From: Rhynchopus sp. YZ270_cl-10
Taxonomy: Eukaryota > Euglenozoa > Diplonemea > Diplonemida > Diplonemidae
NCBI GenBank assembly: GCA_964035575.1
Contig: OZ037847.1
Span: forward strand, 372,001 to 436,000
Reading direction: 5' to 3'
DNA: 64,000 nt
A program made the position numbers and the translations under genes. The notes under the pieces were generated by a model. It did not search any database, was not told the DNA's origin, and worked only from the letters and a program-made list of their open reading frames with translations. This document shows positions 46,459 to 57,076 of this stretch, in pieces (the first letter of the stretch is position 1; every line of letters starts with the position of its first letter).

Positions 46459-49400
46459 CTAAGGCTCGTTCGCGGCCACAGGGGTTTGCACATCGAATTC
46501 AAACCAGAGCTTGTCGCAGGTGATGATGTCGGTGGGTTCGAAGACGGTGTGGGTGCCGACCTGGGTGCCGTGGGTGGGTCCGCGGCAGTGGGAAGCATCG
46601 ACACCGAGCTCGAGGAGGAACTTTGCGCCGACCTTGCCTTCGTCCTGCCAGCAGGGGAAGACGGACTTGGAGCAGGATCCGCTGTAGGCGTAGAGGCCGG
46701 GGGTCGTGCGTGAGACCTTCTCGCAGATGCCCTCGTTGTGGTGTGCAAGGCTGCCGTTGTACGTGAACTTCAGCGTCGCCTGCCCAGCGTCAAACGGCTT
46801 GTCCCTTGGCGCAAGAATCACCATGGCATCACCGTCCCAGTTCAACACAGGGGTGAAGGTGTCGTCACCCTGCGTCACCTCCAACTTCACATTCGACAGA
46901 TGCTTTGTGTTCAAGGTGAAGTCCCAGGCACGGTGGTTCAGCACCAAGTCCATGGTGCATTCCGCACGGAAGGTCTTCGTCGCAACGTCAGGGTCAATGC
47001 GGAGGCGGGTGTTCAAAGGGTACATCATCTGCGATGCGTTCGCTGCCGTTCTCGGGTCTGTGCCCCAAGAGAAGTCGCCGTTCTCGATGTTGACAATCTG
47101 TGGGGCCGGGATCCCGTACTTCGCTTCGAGGATCTTCTCCATCTCCGTGAAGGCACCTTCCACCCAGCCTTGGGCTCCACTGTAGGCCTCACCTGCAACG
47201 AAGACAGAGTCCCAGATGTGGGGCTGTCTGATGAAGGGCATCTTGTCGGGCACGAGGAAGCCTGCCTTCCATGCGTGGTAACCTCCTCCGAAGGGGTCGG
47301 ATCCCCAGTCCTGGAAGGCAGCGGCGTAGGGGGTGCCGATCTTCTCCGCAACCTCTGGGGGGTGCATCTGCCTGAGCTGTGCAAGCCCCACCTCCACCAT
47401 GCGCTGCGAAGGGACCGGGTACGACGGCAGGCTGTCGTGCGCCGCCTGAAGACGTGCGCTCTTCGCAATTGCCTTCGTCGGTGTCCCCTTGAAGGACTGC
47501 TCCGTCCCCTTGCTTGCAAGGATGTCCTTTGCCTTCTGCAGAACAGACTTCGTAAGCTTCTCCTTCAACACCTTCACCAGATCGCATCCGTGCTTCTCTG
47601 TGAAGTCACGCTGGATCGCAAGCCACTCCTTCAGGCTCGTCACCGCCTCCAGCACCTCAAAGATCGCAGCATCGTCGACAGTGCCGCTCATCGCAGTGTA
47701 CAGACGGTCTGCAGGGGCGCCAGGGCATGTTGTGTTGTTGAAGTCGATCTTCTTGGCCGCAAGGATGTCCTTTGCTTTCGTCATTTCACATGCTGTGAGC
47801 TCCTCGGTGATGGCCTTGAGGAGGCTGCCGTCGTAGAAGGTGGGGTACTTCTGGGCGAAGTCGCGTTGCGTGGCACGCCAGTCGGCGGCACTGCGCATGG
47901 CAGAGAGCTCGTTGTAGAGGCCGTCCTCGTCGGTGCCGAAGCCCTTCATTGCCTTGTAGAGGCGGTCTGCCTTGCCGCTGTCGTGCTTGAAGATGTCTGC
48001 TGTGGTGCTGGTGCTGGTCTGCACTCCGGTGTTGCCCACAATGTTGTATTTGTCAGAGCCGTAGCCGGTCTGGCTGTTGTAGCTCCCAGCGTCGCTTTCG
48101 AGCTGGATGCCCTCTGTCGACTCAAAGGTCTTCCAGAACGGCACCGTGCGCATGTCGTTGTAGGACGCAAGGAGGAGACCGTGCTGGTTCGTCTGGTCCA
48201 CACCGAAGTAGTACGTCTGGCGCAGGGGAAGCGTCGTCACAGAGTGCGGGATGTTCGTGGTGGCGGAGTCGTCGCCAGGCTTGAGCCACCACGGCTTCTC
48301 AAAGGCCATGAGCAGCTTCAGTGCTGGGGACGGGATGACTGCCTCAATGTTGCTGCGCCACTCCGCGTTGGCCGGGTTGTACTTCGAGAAGAACGGCATC
48401 TCCTGGTCAAGGAGCTCAAGGGCACGGCGCGGCATCGCCAGGATAATGCTCTTGGCACGCACCTTCGAGGTCTTCGGGTGCTCCCCGTCGCGCAGGAACT
48501 GCGGTGGTGTCTTGAAGGTCAGCTCGTAGATGGGCTTCCCCGCCTTCGCACACCACACCTTCTCGAAGGACACCAGCGCGTTGCGTGTCGTGATCGACCC
48601 GCCGTAGGAGAGGTACTTGCTTGCAGGCACCTTCAGCAGGTTCTCGAACCCGCCTGCGACAGTCTTGTACGTCGCGTCTGCGCCAAAGTCACCCAAGATG
48701 TACGGGAAGGCCTCCGCCGCGTTCCAGTTCAGCGTGTTGCTGTAGTAGCCTCCCGAGTCTGCCACGAAGTTGTACGTCTCCTGGTCAAGCATCTCAAGCA
48801 TCAGGTTCCAGAACCCGATGGAGTACAGGAACTGGCCCGCGTAGATCGAGTCGCTCCCGTTGTCGGCCTTCACAAGGTACTGCACGGTGCGCTTGATCTC
48901 GTCCCACACACTCGTCTGTTCCTTCGTCGGCAGGCTGGTGATCTCGGCCATGTTGCACACAGTGTCCCCGTTGCAGAGCGTGTACTGGAAGTTTGCCGCA
49001 CACAGGATGCGGTCCATCTGTGCCTTCAGGATTGTCTCCATTGTGTCGGTGATCTTGTTTCCAGACTCAGGGAAGTAGCGCACATCTGCAGTCTTGTTCG
49101 CAAAGTCCTCTGCCGTGTAGCGCGAGCCACGCAGGTAGAAGAGCGACTGGTCATCGGAACCCATCGGGAAGTTGATGGAGCGGAGCGAGCCTTCGGACTG
49201 GAACTTCTCGATGTAGCCGTTGACAAGCGTCTGCTGGTTCAGGTAGCGCATGCCGCCAAGCTCTGCCGCAACGTTCATGTTCGGGAGCTTGATGGACCAG
49301 AGACGTCCGCAGACACGGTCGCTCATCTCGTAGATGCCTGTGGTCTGGTAGGGCAGCTCCGATGTGCCGCCTGCGTGCTCATCGGGCACAACCATGCGCA

Positions 49401-50784
49401 TGCCTGCGTACAGCCCTGCCGCACCTGCACCAATGATCGCCACGTCAACCTCCTCGTCCTGCGCAATCTCTGTCTTCATGTTCTTGTGCGTGTCAAACAC
49501 GTAGTCCCAGTCCACCTTGAACTGCGCCGTCAGACGCTGCTCCAGGTTCGGGTCCGTTGCCTGCACCGGTGGTGTCGTGTCGTACTGGTTGAGTGCGTCG
49601 TACGGCTTCCCCTCGAGCATGTGTGCAATCCATTCTCCAAGTGTGGGGATGAACTTCCCTGCCCATCCCGACGTGTAGAGCACAATGTCCTTGTTGTTGG
49701 GCACCGTGCCAGGAAGGGTGTCGAGGAGCATTGCCTTGCTGGGGTCCAGCGGGAGGCCGATGATGCAGTAGGTGGTTGGGGTCCTGTCGTCCGCGTCAAG
49801 ACCGGGCATGTGGTTGCGCACGAAGTCGACTGTGTACTTGATGGTCTCCGTCCCGTCGCTCTGGCGCTGCGAGGGGTCGGTGAGGATGCGGTCCTGCCAG
49901 CCGGGGCACACACGTGCGTAGCCGGGGGTGTCCCAGGAGGCTGACTCGGTGAAGCCGTAGAAGACCTTCTGGTCTGCTGCAGTCGGGCTGTCGGGCTCGT
50001 CAAAGACGTACCAGGTGTTGTCCGGCACCTTCGTCCTGTCCTTGATCTTGAAGTACGTCGACGACATCTCCCACGTCGTGATCGGTGCCTGCAGCCCCCA
50101 CTCCGAGAGGATGCTGCGGTTCACGTACGCACCCCCCGCAATGACAAGCTTCTTTGTGGGGAACGACTGCGTCACGCCGCCGTTCTCTGCGATGACGGTG
50201 ATCCCACCCTCGACAGTCGAGGTGAAGGTGTTCACAGTCTGGTTTGCCATCAGGGTCACATTCTCCATCTCCCCCAGCACCTTGATCAGAAGCGCCTGGG
50301 TACCGTGCAGGTCGACCGACCCTCCGTCCTTCTGCAGGAACCCTGCATAGCTCTCAGGGAGGTTTGCCACGTACGGGTGCGCTGCAGTGATCTCAGCACC
50401 GTTCTGGTAAGGCGTGTACGCAAGCTTCGCCTCGTCCATGGCCTCCTCGGCAGCAGCGACGCCACCCTCCTCAGAGACAATCTGCGAGTTCCCGAACCAG
50501 AGCGAGCCCTCCTCATAGAAGACGGGGGGGAGACCATGCGCCTTCGCAAGCGCGTTGAACTCATCCCACTGCTCACGGGCCAGCTGCGCCATGTTGATCA
50601 TGTCCGGCTCGGTGTACTGCAGGCGCATCTGCCTGCTCTGTCCCGCAGAGCTCCCCTCCTGGTTCTCAAACTCAAACTGCTCCAAAACCAGAACCTTCCT
50701 CTGTGTGCTCTCCTTCATCACAGCGTAGGCCGCAGAAAGACCAACAGGCCCTCCTCCGACAATCACAACATCGTATTTCTCCAT
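46459..50784 (-). CDS. dual flavin oxidase-annexin-M1-like fusion, copy 2
   Basis: The 1441-aa product is identical to that of copy 1, with the same domains and start (MEKYDVVIVGGG). It lies exactly 6292 bases to the right. No inactivating change is seen, so all copies should be functional. Confidence 0.88.
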   Translation of the reverse strand: MEKYDVVIVGGGPVGLSAAYAVMKESTQRKVLVLEQFEFENQEGSSAGQSRQMRLQYTEPDMINMAQLAREQWDEFNALAKAHGLPPVFYEEGSLWFGNSQIVSEEGGVAAAEEAMDEAKLAYTPYQNGAEITAAHPYVANLPESYAGFLQKDGGSVDLHGTQALLIKVLGEMENVTLMANQTVNTFTSTVEGGITVIAENGGVTQSFPTKKLVIAGGAYVNRSILSEWGLQAPITTWEMSSTYFKIKDRTKVPDNTWYVFDEPDSPTAADQKVFYGFTESASWDTPGYARVCPGWQDRILTDPSQRQSDGTETIKYTVDFVRNHMPGLDADDRTPTTYCIIGLPLDPSKAMLLDTLPGTVPNNKDIVLYTSGWAGKFIPTLGEWIAHMLEGKPYDALNQYDTTPPVQATDPNLEQRLTAQFKVDWDYVFDTHKNMKTEIAQDEEVDVAIIGAGAAGLYAGMRMVVPDEHAGGTSELPYQTTGIYEMSDRVCGRLWSIKLPNMNVAAELGGMRYLNQQTLVNGYIEKFQSEGSLRSINFPMGSDDQSLFYLRGSRYTAEDFANKTADVRYFPESGNKITDTMETILKAQMDRILCAANFQYTLCNGDTVCNMAEITSLPTKEQTSVWDEIKRTVQYLVKADNGSDSIYAGQFLYSIGFWNLMLEMLDQETYNFVADSGGYYSNTLNWNAAEAFPYILGDFGADATYKTVAGGFENLLKVPASKYLSYGGSITTRNALVSFEKVWCAKAGKPIYELTFKTPPQFLRDGEHPKTSKVRAKSIILAMPRRALELLDQEMPFFSKYNPANAEWRSNIEAVIPSPALKLLMAFEKPWWLKPGDDSATTNIPHSVTTLPLRQTYYFGVDQTNQHGLLLASYNDMRTVPFWKTFESTEGIQLESDAGSYNSQTGYGSDKYNIVGNTGVQTSTSTTADIFKHDSGKADRLYKAMKGFGTDEDGLYNELSAMRSAADWRATQRDFAQKYPTFYDGSLLKAITEELTACEMTKAKDILAAKKIDFNNTTCPGAPADRLYTAMSGTVDDAAIFEVLEAVTSLKEWLAIQRDFTEKHGCDLVKVLKEKLTKSVLQKAKDILASKGTEQSFKGTPTKAIAKSARLQAAHDSLPSYPVPSQRMVEVGLAQLRQMHPPEVAEKIGTPYAAAFQDWGSDPFGGGYHAWKAGFLVPDKMPFIRQPHIWDSVFVAGEAYSGAQGWVEGAFTEMEKILEAKYGIPAPQIVNIENGDFSWGTDPRTAANASQMMYPLNTRLRIDPDVATKTFRAECTMDLVLNHRAWDFTLNTKHLSNVKLEVTQGDDTFTPVLNWDGDAMVILAPRDKPFDAGQATLKFTYNGSLAHHNEGICEKVSRTTPGLYAYSGSCSKSVFPCWQDEGKVGAKFLLELGVDASHCRGPTHGTQVGTHTVFEPTDIITCDKLWFEFDVQTPVAANEP

Positions 50785-52750
50785 GGTTTGTTTGTTTGTA
50801 TGTGGTTTTCTTTTAGCTGCGAGGTGTGGAGTGGGTGGAGGGTGTGCTGGGCGTTGAGGGCGACAACAGTGTGAAAAGGTTGTGAGAGAGAGCTTCGGGT
50901 TATTGAAGGAAAAAAAACAAGAAAAAGGTTGTAATACGTGTCTCAAAGAATAAGAGCAAAGGGAATGTATGCAGGGGTACTCGCATCCTACAACTGATAG
51001 AGCACATCACAGAAATGTTTCTTTTTATAGTTTCCACCTCTGTGATACAGTGTCTATCAGCTAAGGTACGACATGCCAACGCTTCCTTGCAGAATACAAG
51101 AAAGAAAGGTGGCAATATGGGTTGTAAAGCCTTTTTGACGGCAAAAACAAGGCAAACACAAAAAAAAACTAGATGAACAAATATGTATGGGGTATTCGAT
51201 AGTGTAGCCTATCAATACTAAAATGCTTGAAAGATTGGATGCGTCTCACGAGGGTGCACACATCTTTCTAACGAATCAAAATATACGAAAAATGTTTTTT
51301 TGAAAAAAAAATATGGTAAAAAACGCCTCTGGGACGCAGGCACACAGACCATCCGTGGGTTATCGAAGCACGGAGTGTTGCTGCGCTTGGGTGTTGCTGA
51401 CAGGGAAACTGAACCCCCGTCATCACCGTCTTGCGTCTGTGGCATCTGACCTGAACGAGGAAGCCTCGAAAAATGGAACTAACGAAGTATTGCCAGGCAC
51501 ACAGCATTCCTTGGATTCAAGGTGCTGTGCACGAGAAAAGAAAAGAAACGAAAAGTAAGATGTGCCGCTCAATGCACCTACACATCTTTAAACACGAGCA
51601 AAAAAAATAGAATCACCGATTTGCAATTGTTGCGCATCGCTCAAACAGGAGAAACTGTTGTGTGAAGTGTCGTTTAACACATGCAGGGGGGTAAACACTT
51701 TCTGGGATATTTCTACTCAGTAAAGTGGTGGGTAGAAAATATGTCGAAAGCTGTCTCTTCGGAACCACGTTTGTTGAACGGTTCACTGGGAACGGAAACA
51801 GGGGGAATGGGGGAAGGGAAAAGAAAACTTCAAAAACAAAACAAAAAAGACCCTCACTCACGCGAGAGCAAACTATTCGTTGGATGTAGGTTACAGTGAA
51901 GTAAAATAAAAAAACGTTGGTATGTTGGTACAGATGCTTAGGATGAATTGCTATACTCCAAATATGTTTGGTGTCCAAAAAAGTCGCCAAATTACATCAA
52001 AATCCGAAATCTGCTAAACTTATTTGCACACAAAACTATTTGGAGTAAAGAATGATGGAGGTGTCCATCAGTATGTTGTTGTACAAAAAGAAAACAGTTA
52101 GCCTGCAAACACCCATGGGTATATGCAGGCACAAACCAAAAGAAAGCAAATAAGAAATGTAAAACTTGTTATGCAGCGCACAACATCTAATCGATCGAGA
52201 GTAAAAATAAAAAACAGTTTTGTAAGCTGAACCTAAGTCTCGCTCACCAAAACAAAAGGGGCGGGGAGGGTGTTTGGTTGGTATGAGCTGGAACCAGTTG
52301 ACGATACCACGTCCAGCTGCAAAAAACGTTGGCCTACAAAAAAATAGGAAAAAACAGGGGGGAAGCTTGCAAGATGAATGAACCACACAACACAGGGGTA
52401 CAGACATCATGGGTAAAGATAGGGTACAGTCCAGGAGACACAAAAACACCCCCATCCCCAACTTGACAACTTTCGGGAGTGTGTTCTCGGTTTCTCTCTC
52501 TCCCATCTGAGAGGGTGGTAAAAGAAACCGCGACACACCCCGAACAACAGACCATCTCCGACAAATCTGTTTTCAGAAAAAGAAGTACATTCCCTTTTCG
52601 GGTTCAAAGCTGGGGCGGTGTCTCAAATAAAAAAAGCTATTTTTTTGTTTGTTTTTTGGATCAATGTGTTTGGCTGCACATTCATCAGTAAGATAGGCGT
52701 CACCTTACAACGTTGGTAGGTTGAGAAATGCTTCGAATATCAAACCCTTT
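50785..52750. other. array spacer 2 (1966 bp)
   Basis: Matches array spacer 1 in content, including the family B repeat (about 51318-51377) and the candidate acceptor AG at 50817-50818. No gene is seen. Confidence 0.6.
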
Positions 52751-55700
52751 CTAAGGCTCGTTCGCGGCCACAGGGGTTTGCACATCGAATTCAAACCAGA
52801 GCTTGTCGCAGGTGATGATGTCGGTGGGTTCGAAGACGGTGTGGGTGCCGACCTGGGTGCCGTGGGTGGGTCCGCGGCAGTGGGAAGCATCGACACCGAG
52901 CTCGAGGAGGAACTTTGCGCCGACCTTGCCTTCGTCCTGCCAGCAGGGGAAGACGGACTTGGAGCAGGATCCGCTGTAGGCGTAGAGGCCGGGGGTCGTG
53001 CGTGAGACCTTCTCGCAGATGCCCTCGTTGTGGTGTGCAAGGCTGCCGTTGTACGTGAACTTCAGCGTCGCCTGCCCAGCGTCAAACGGCTTGTCCCTTG
53101 GCGCAAGAATCACCATGGCATCACCGTCCCAGTTCAACACAGGGGTGAAGGTGTCGTCACCCTGCGTCACCTCCAACTTCACATTCGACAGATGCTTTGT
53201 GTTCAAGGTGAAGTCCCAGGCACGGTGGTTCAGCACCAAGTCCATGGTGCATTCCGCACGGAAGGTCTTCGTCGCAACGTCAGGGTCAATGCGGAGGCGG
53301 GTGTTCAAAGGGTACATCATCTGCGATGCGTTCGCTGCCGTTCTCGGGTCTGTGCCCCAAGAGAAGTCGCCGTTCTCGATGTTGACAATCTGTGGGGCCG
53401 GGATCCCGTACTTCGCTTCGAGGATCTTCTCCATCTCCGTGAAGGCACCTTCCACCCAGCCTTGGGCTCCACTGTAGGCCTCACCTGCAACGAAGACAGA
53501 GTCCCAGATGTGGGGCTGTCTGATGAAGGGCATCTTGTCGGGCACGAGGAAGCCTGCCTTCCATGCGTGGTAACCTCCTCCGAAGGGGTCGGATCCCCAG
53601 TCCTGGAAGGCAGCGGCGTAGGGGGTGCCGATCTTCTCCGCAACCTCTGGGGGGTGCATCTGCCTGAGCTGTGCAAGCCCCACCTCCACCATGCGCTGCG
53701 AAGGGACCGGGTACGACGGCAGGCTGTCGTGCGCCGCCTGAAGACGTGCGCTCTTCGCAATTGCCTTCGTCGGTGTCCCCTTGAAGGACTGCTCCGTCCC
53801 CTTGCTTGCAAGGATGTCCTTTGCCTTCTGCAGAACAGACTTCGTAAGCTTCTCCTTCAACACCTTCACCAGATCGCATCCGTGCTTCTCTGTGAAGTCA
53901 CGCTGGATCGCAAGCCACTCCTTCAGGCTCGTCACCGCCTCCAGCACCTCAAAGATCGCAGCATCGTCGACAGTGCCGCTCATCGCAGTGTACAGACGGT
54001 CTGCAGGGGCGCCAGGGCATGTTGTGTTGTTGAAGTCGATCTTCTTGGCCGCAAGGATGTCCTTTGCTTTCGTCATTTCACATGCTGTGAGCTCCTCGGT
54101 GATGGCCTTGAGGAGGCTGCCGTCGTAGAAGGTGGGGTACTTCTGGGCGAAGTCGCGTTGCGTGGCACGCCAGTCGGCGGCACTGCGCATGGCAGAGAGC
54201 TCGTTGTAGAGGCCGTCCTCGTCGGTGCCGAAGCCCTTCATTGCCTTGTAGAGGCGGTCTGCCTTGCCGCTGTCGTGCTTGAAGATGTCTGCTGTGGTGC
54301 TGGTGCTGGTCTGCACTCCGGTGTTGCCCACAATGTTGTATTTGTCAGAGCCGTAGCCGGTCTGGCTGTTGTAGCTCCCAGCGTCGCTTTCGAGCTGGAT
54401 GCCCTCTGTCGACTCAAAGGTCTTCCAGAACGGCACCGTGCGCATGTCGTTGTAGGACGCAAGGAGGAGACCGTGCTGGTTCGTCTGGTCCACACCGAAG
54501 TAGTACGTCTGGCGCAGGGGAAGCGTCGTCACAGAGTGCGGGATGTTCGTGGTGGCGGAGTCGTCGCCAGGCTTGAGCCACCACGGCTTCTCAAAGGCCA
54601 TGAGCAGCTTCAGTGCTGGGGACGGGATGACTGCCTCAATGTTGCTGCGCCACTCCGCGTTGGCCGGGTTGTACTTCGAGAAGAACGGCATCTCCTGGTC
54701 AAGGAGCTCAAGGGCACGGCGCGGCATCGCCAGGATAATGCTCTTGGCACGCACCTTCGAGGTCTTCGGGTGCTCCCCGTCGCGCAGGAACTGCGGTGGT
54801 GTCTTGAAGGTCAGCTCGTAGATGGGCTTCCCCGCCTTCGCACACCACACCTTCTCGAAGGACACCAGCGCGTTGCGTGTCGTGATCGACCCGCCGTAGG
54901 AGAGGTACTTGCTTGCAGGCACCTTCAGCAGGTTCTCGAACCCGCCTGCGACAGTCTTGTACGTCGCGTCTGCGCCAAAGTCACCCAAGATGTACGGGAA
55001 GGCCTCCGCCGCGTTCCAGTTCAGCGTGTTGCTGTAGTAGCCTCCCGAGTCTGCCACGAAGTTGTACGTCTCCTGGTCAAGCATCTCAAGCATCAGGTTC
55101 CAGAACCCGATGGAGTACAGGAACTGGCCCGCGTAGATCGAGTCGCTCCCGTTGTCGGCCTTCACAAGGTACTGCACGGTGCGCTTGATCTCGTCCCACA
55201 CACTCGTCTGTTCCTTCGTCGGCAGGCTGGTGATCTCGGCCATGTTGCACACAGTGTCCCCGTTGCAGAGCGTGTACTGGAAGTTTGCCGCACACAGGAT
55301 GCGGTCCATCTGTGCCTTCAGGATTGTCTCCATTGTGTCGGTGATCTTGTTTCCAGACTCAGGGAAGTAGCGCACATCTGCAGTCTTGTTCGCAAAGTCC
55401 TCTGCCGTGTAGCGCGAGCCACGCAGGTAGAAGAGCGACTGGTCATCGGAACCCATCGGGAAGTTGATGGAGCGGAGCGAGCCTTCGGACTGGAACTTCT
55501 CGATGTAGCCGTTGACAAGCGTCTGCTGGTTCAGGTAGCGCATGCCGCCAAGCTCTGCCGCAACGTTCATGTTCGGGAGCTTGATGGACCAGAGACGTCC
55601 GCAGACACGGTCGCTCATCTCGTAGATGCCTGTGGTCTGGTAGGGCAGCTCCGATGTGCCGCCTGCGTGCTCATCGGGCACAACCATGCGCATGCCTGCG

Positions 55701-57076
55701 TACAGCCCTGCCGCACCTGCACCAATGATCGCCACGTCAACCTCCTCGTCCTGCGCAATCTCTGTCTTCATGTTCTTGTGCGTGTCAAACACGTAGTCCC
55801 AGTCCACCTTGAACTGCGCCGTCAGACGCTGCTCCAGGTTCGGGTCCGTTGCCTGCACCGGTGGTGTCGTGTCGTACTGGTTGAGTGCGTCGTACGGCTT
55901 CCCCTCGAGCATGTGTGCAATCCATTCTCCAAGTGTGGGGATGAACTTCCCTGCCCATCCCGACGTGTAGAGCACAATGTCCTTGTTGTTGGGCACCGTG
56001 CCAGGAAGGGTGTCGAGGAGCATTGCCTTGCTGGGGTCCAGCGGGAGGCCGATGATGCAGTAGGTGGTTGGGGTCCTGTCGTCCGCGTCAAGACCGGGCA
56101 TGTGGTTGCGCACGAAGTCGACTGTGTACTTGATGGTCTCCGTCCCGTCGCTCTGGCGCTGCGAGGGGTCGGTGAGGATGCGGTCCTGCCAGCCGGGGCA
56201 CACACGTGCGTAGCCGGGGGTGTCCCAGGAGGCTGACTCGGTGAAGCCGTAGAAGACCTTCTGGTCTGCTGCAGTCGGGCTGTCGGGCTCGTCAAAGACG
56301 TACCAGGTGTTGTCCGGCACCTTCGTCCTGTCCTTGATCTTGAAGTACGTCGACGACATCTCCCACGTCGTGATCGGTGCCTGCAGCCCCCACTCCGAGA
56401 GGATGCTGCGGTTCACGTACGCACCCCCCGCAATGACAAGCTTCTTTGTGGGGAACGACTGCGTCACGCCGCCGTTCTCTGCGATGACGGTGATCCCACC
56501 CTCGACAGTCGAGGTGAAGGTGTTCACAGTCTGGTTTGCCATCAGGGTCACATTCTCCATCTCCCCCAGCACCTTGATCAGAAGCGCCTGGGTACCGTGC
56601 AGGTCGACCGACCCTCCGTCCTTCTGCAGGAACCCTGCATAGCTCTCAGGGAGGTTTGCCACGTACGGGTGCGCTGCAGTGATCTCAGCACCGTTCTGGT
56701 AAGGCGTGTACGCAAGCTTCGCCTCGTCCATGGCCTCCTCGGCAGCAGCGACGCCACCCTCCTCAGAGACAATCTGCGAGTTCCCGAACCAGAGCGAGCC
56801 CTCCTCATAGAAGACGGGGGGGAGACCATGCGCCTTCGCAAGCGCGTTGAACTCATCCCACTGCTCACGGGCCAGCTGCGCCATGTTGATCATGTCCGGC
56901 TCGGTGTACTGCAGGCGCATCTGCCTGCTCTGTCCCGCAGAGCTCCCCTCCTGGTTCTCAAACTCAAACTGCTCCAAAACCAGAACCTTCCTCTGTGTGC
57001 TCTCCTTCATCACAGCGTAGGCCGCAGAAAGACCAACAGGCCCTCCTCCGACAATCACAACATCGTATTTCTCCAT
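52751..57076 (-). CDS. dual flavin oxidase-annexin-M1-like fusion, copy 3
   Basis: Identical in protein sequence to copies 1 and 2, with the same start and 6292-base offset. Leader and downstream spacer are also unchanged. Confidence 0.88.
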   Translation of the reverse strand: MEKYDVVIVGGGPVGLSAAYAVMKESTQRKVLVLEQFEFENQEGSSAGQSRQMRLQYTEPDMINMAQLAREQWDEFNALAKAHGLPPVFYEEGSLWFGNSQIVSEEGGVAAAEEAMDEAKLAYTPYQNGAEITAAHPYVANLPESYAGFLQKDGGSVDLHGTQALLIKVLGEMENVTLMANQTVNTFTSTVEGGITVIAENGGVTQSFPTKKLVIAGGAYVNRSILSEWGLQAPITTWEMSSTYFKIKDRTKVPDNTWYVFDEPDSPTAADQKVFYGFTESASWDTPGYARVCPGWQDRILTDPSQRQSDGTETIKYTVDFVRNHMPGLDADDRTPTTYCIIGLPLDPSKAMLLDTLPGTVPNNKDIVLYTSGWAGKFIPTLGEWIAHMLEGKPYDALNQYDTTPPVQATDPNLEQRLTAQFKVDWDYVFDTHKNMKTEIAQDEEVDVAIIGAGAAGLYAGMRMVVPDEHAGGTSELPYQTTGIYEMSDRVCGRLWSIKLPNMNVAAELGGMRYLNQQTLVNGYIEKFQSEGSLRSINFPMGSDDQSLFYLRGSRYTAEDFANKTADVRYFPESGNKITDTMETILKAQMDRILCAANFQYTLCNGDTVCNMAEITSLPTKEQTSVWDEIKRTVQYLVKADNGSDSIYAGQFLYSIGFWNLMLEMLDQETYNFVADSGGYYSNTLNWNAAEAFPYILGDFGADATYKTVAGGFENLLKVPASKYLSYGGSITTRNALVSFEKVWCAKAGKPIYELTFKTPPQFLRDGEHPKTSKVRAKSIILAMPRRALELLDQEMPFFSKYNPANAEWRSNIEAVIPSPALKLLMAFEKPWWLKPGDDSATTNIPHSVTTLPLRQTYYFGVDQTNQHGLLLASYNDMRTVPFWKTFESTEGIQLESDAGSYNSQTGYGSDKYNIVGNTGVQTSTSTTADIFKHDSGKADRLYKAMKGFGTDEDGLYNELSAMRSAADWRATQRDFAQKYPTFYDGSLLKAITEELTACEMTKAKDILAAKKIDFNNTTCPGAPADRLYTAMSGTVDDAAIFEVLEAVTSLKEWLAIQRDFTEKHGCDLVKVLKEKLTKSVLQKAKDILASKGTEQSFKGTPTKAIAKSARLQAAHDSLPSYPVPSQRMVEVGLAQLRQMHPPEVAEKIGTPYAAAFQDWGSDPFGGGYHAWKAGFLVPDKMPFIRQPHIWDSVFVAGEAYSGAQGWVEGAFTEMEKILEAKYGIPAPQIVNIENGDFSWGTDPRTAANASQMMYPLNTRLRIDPDVATKTFRAECTMDLVLNHRAWDFTLNTKHLSNVKLEVTQGDDTFTPVLNWDGDAMVILAPRDKPFDAGQATLKFTYNGSLAHHNEGICEKVSRTTPGLYAYSGSCSKSVFPCWQDEGKVGAKFLLELGVDASHCRGPTHGTQVGTHTVFEPTDIITCDKLWFEFDVQTPVAANEP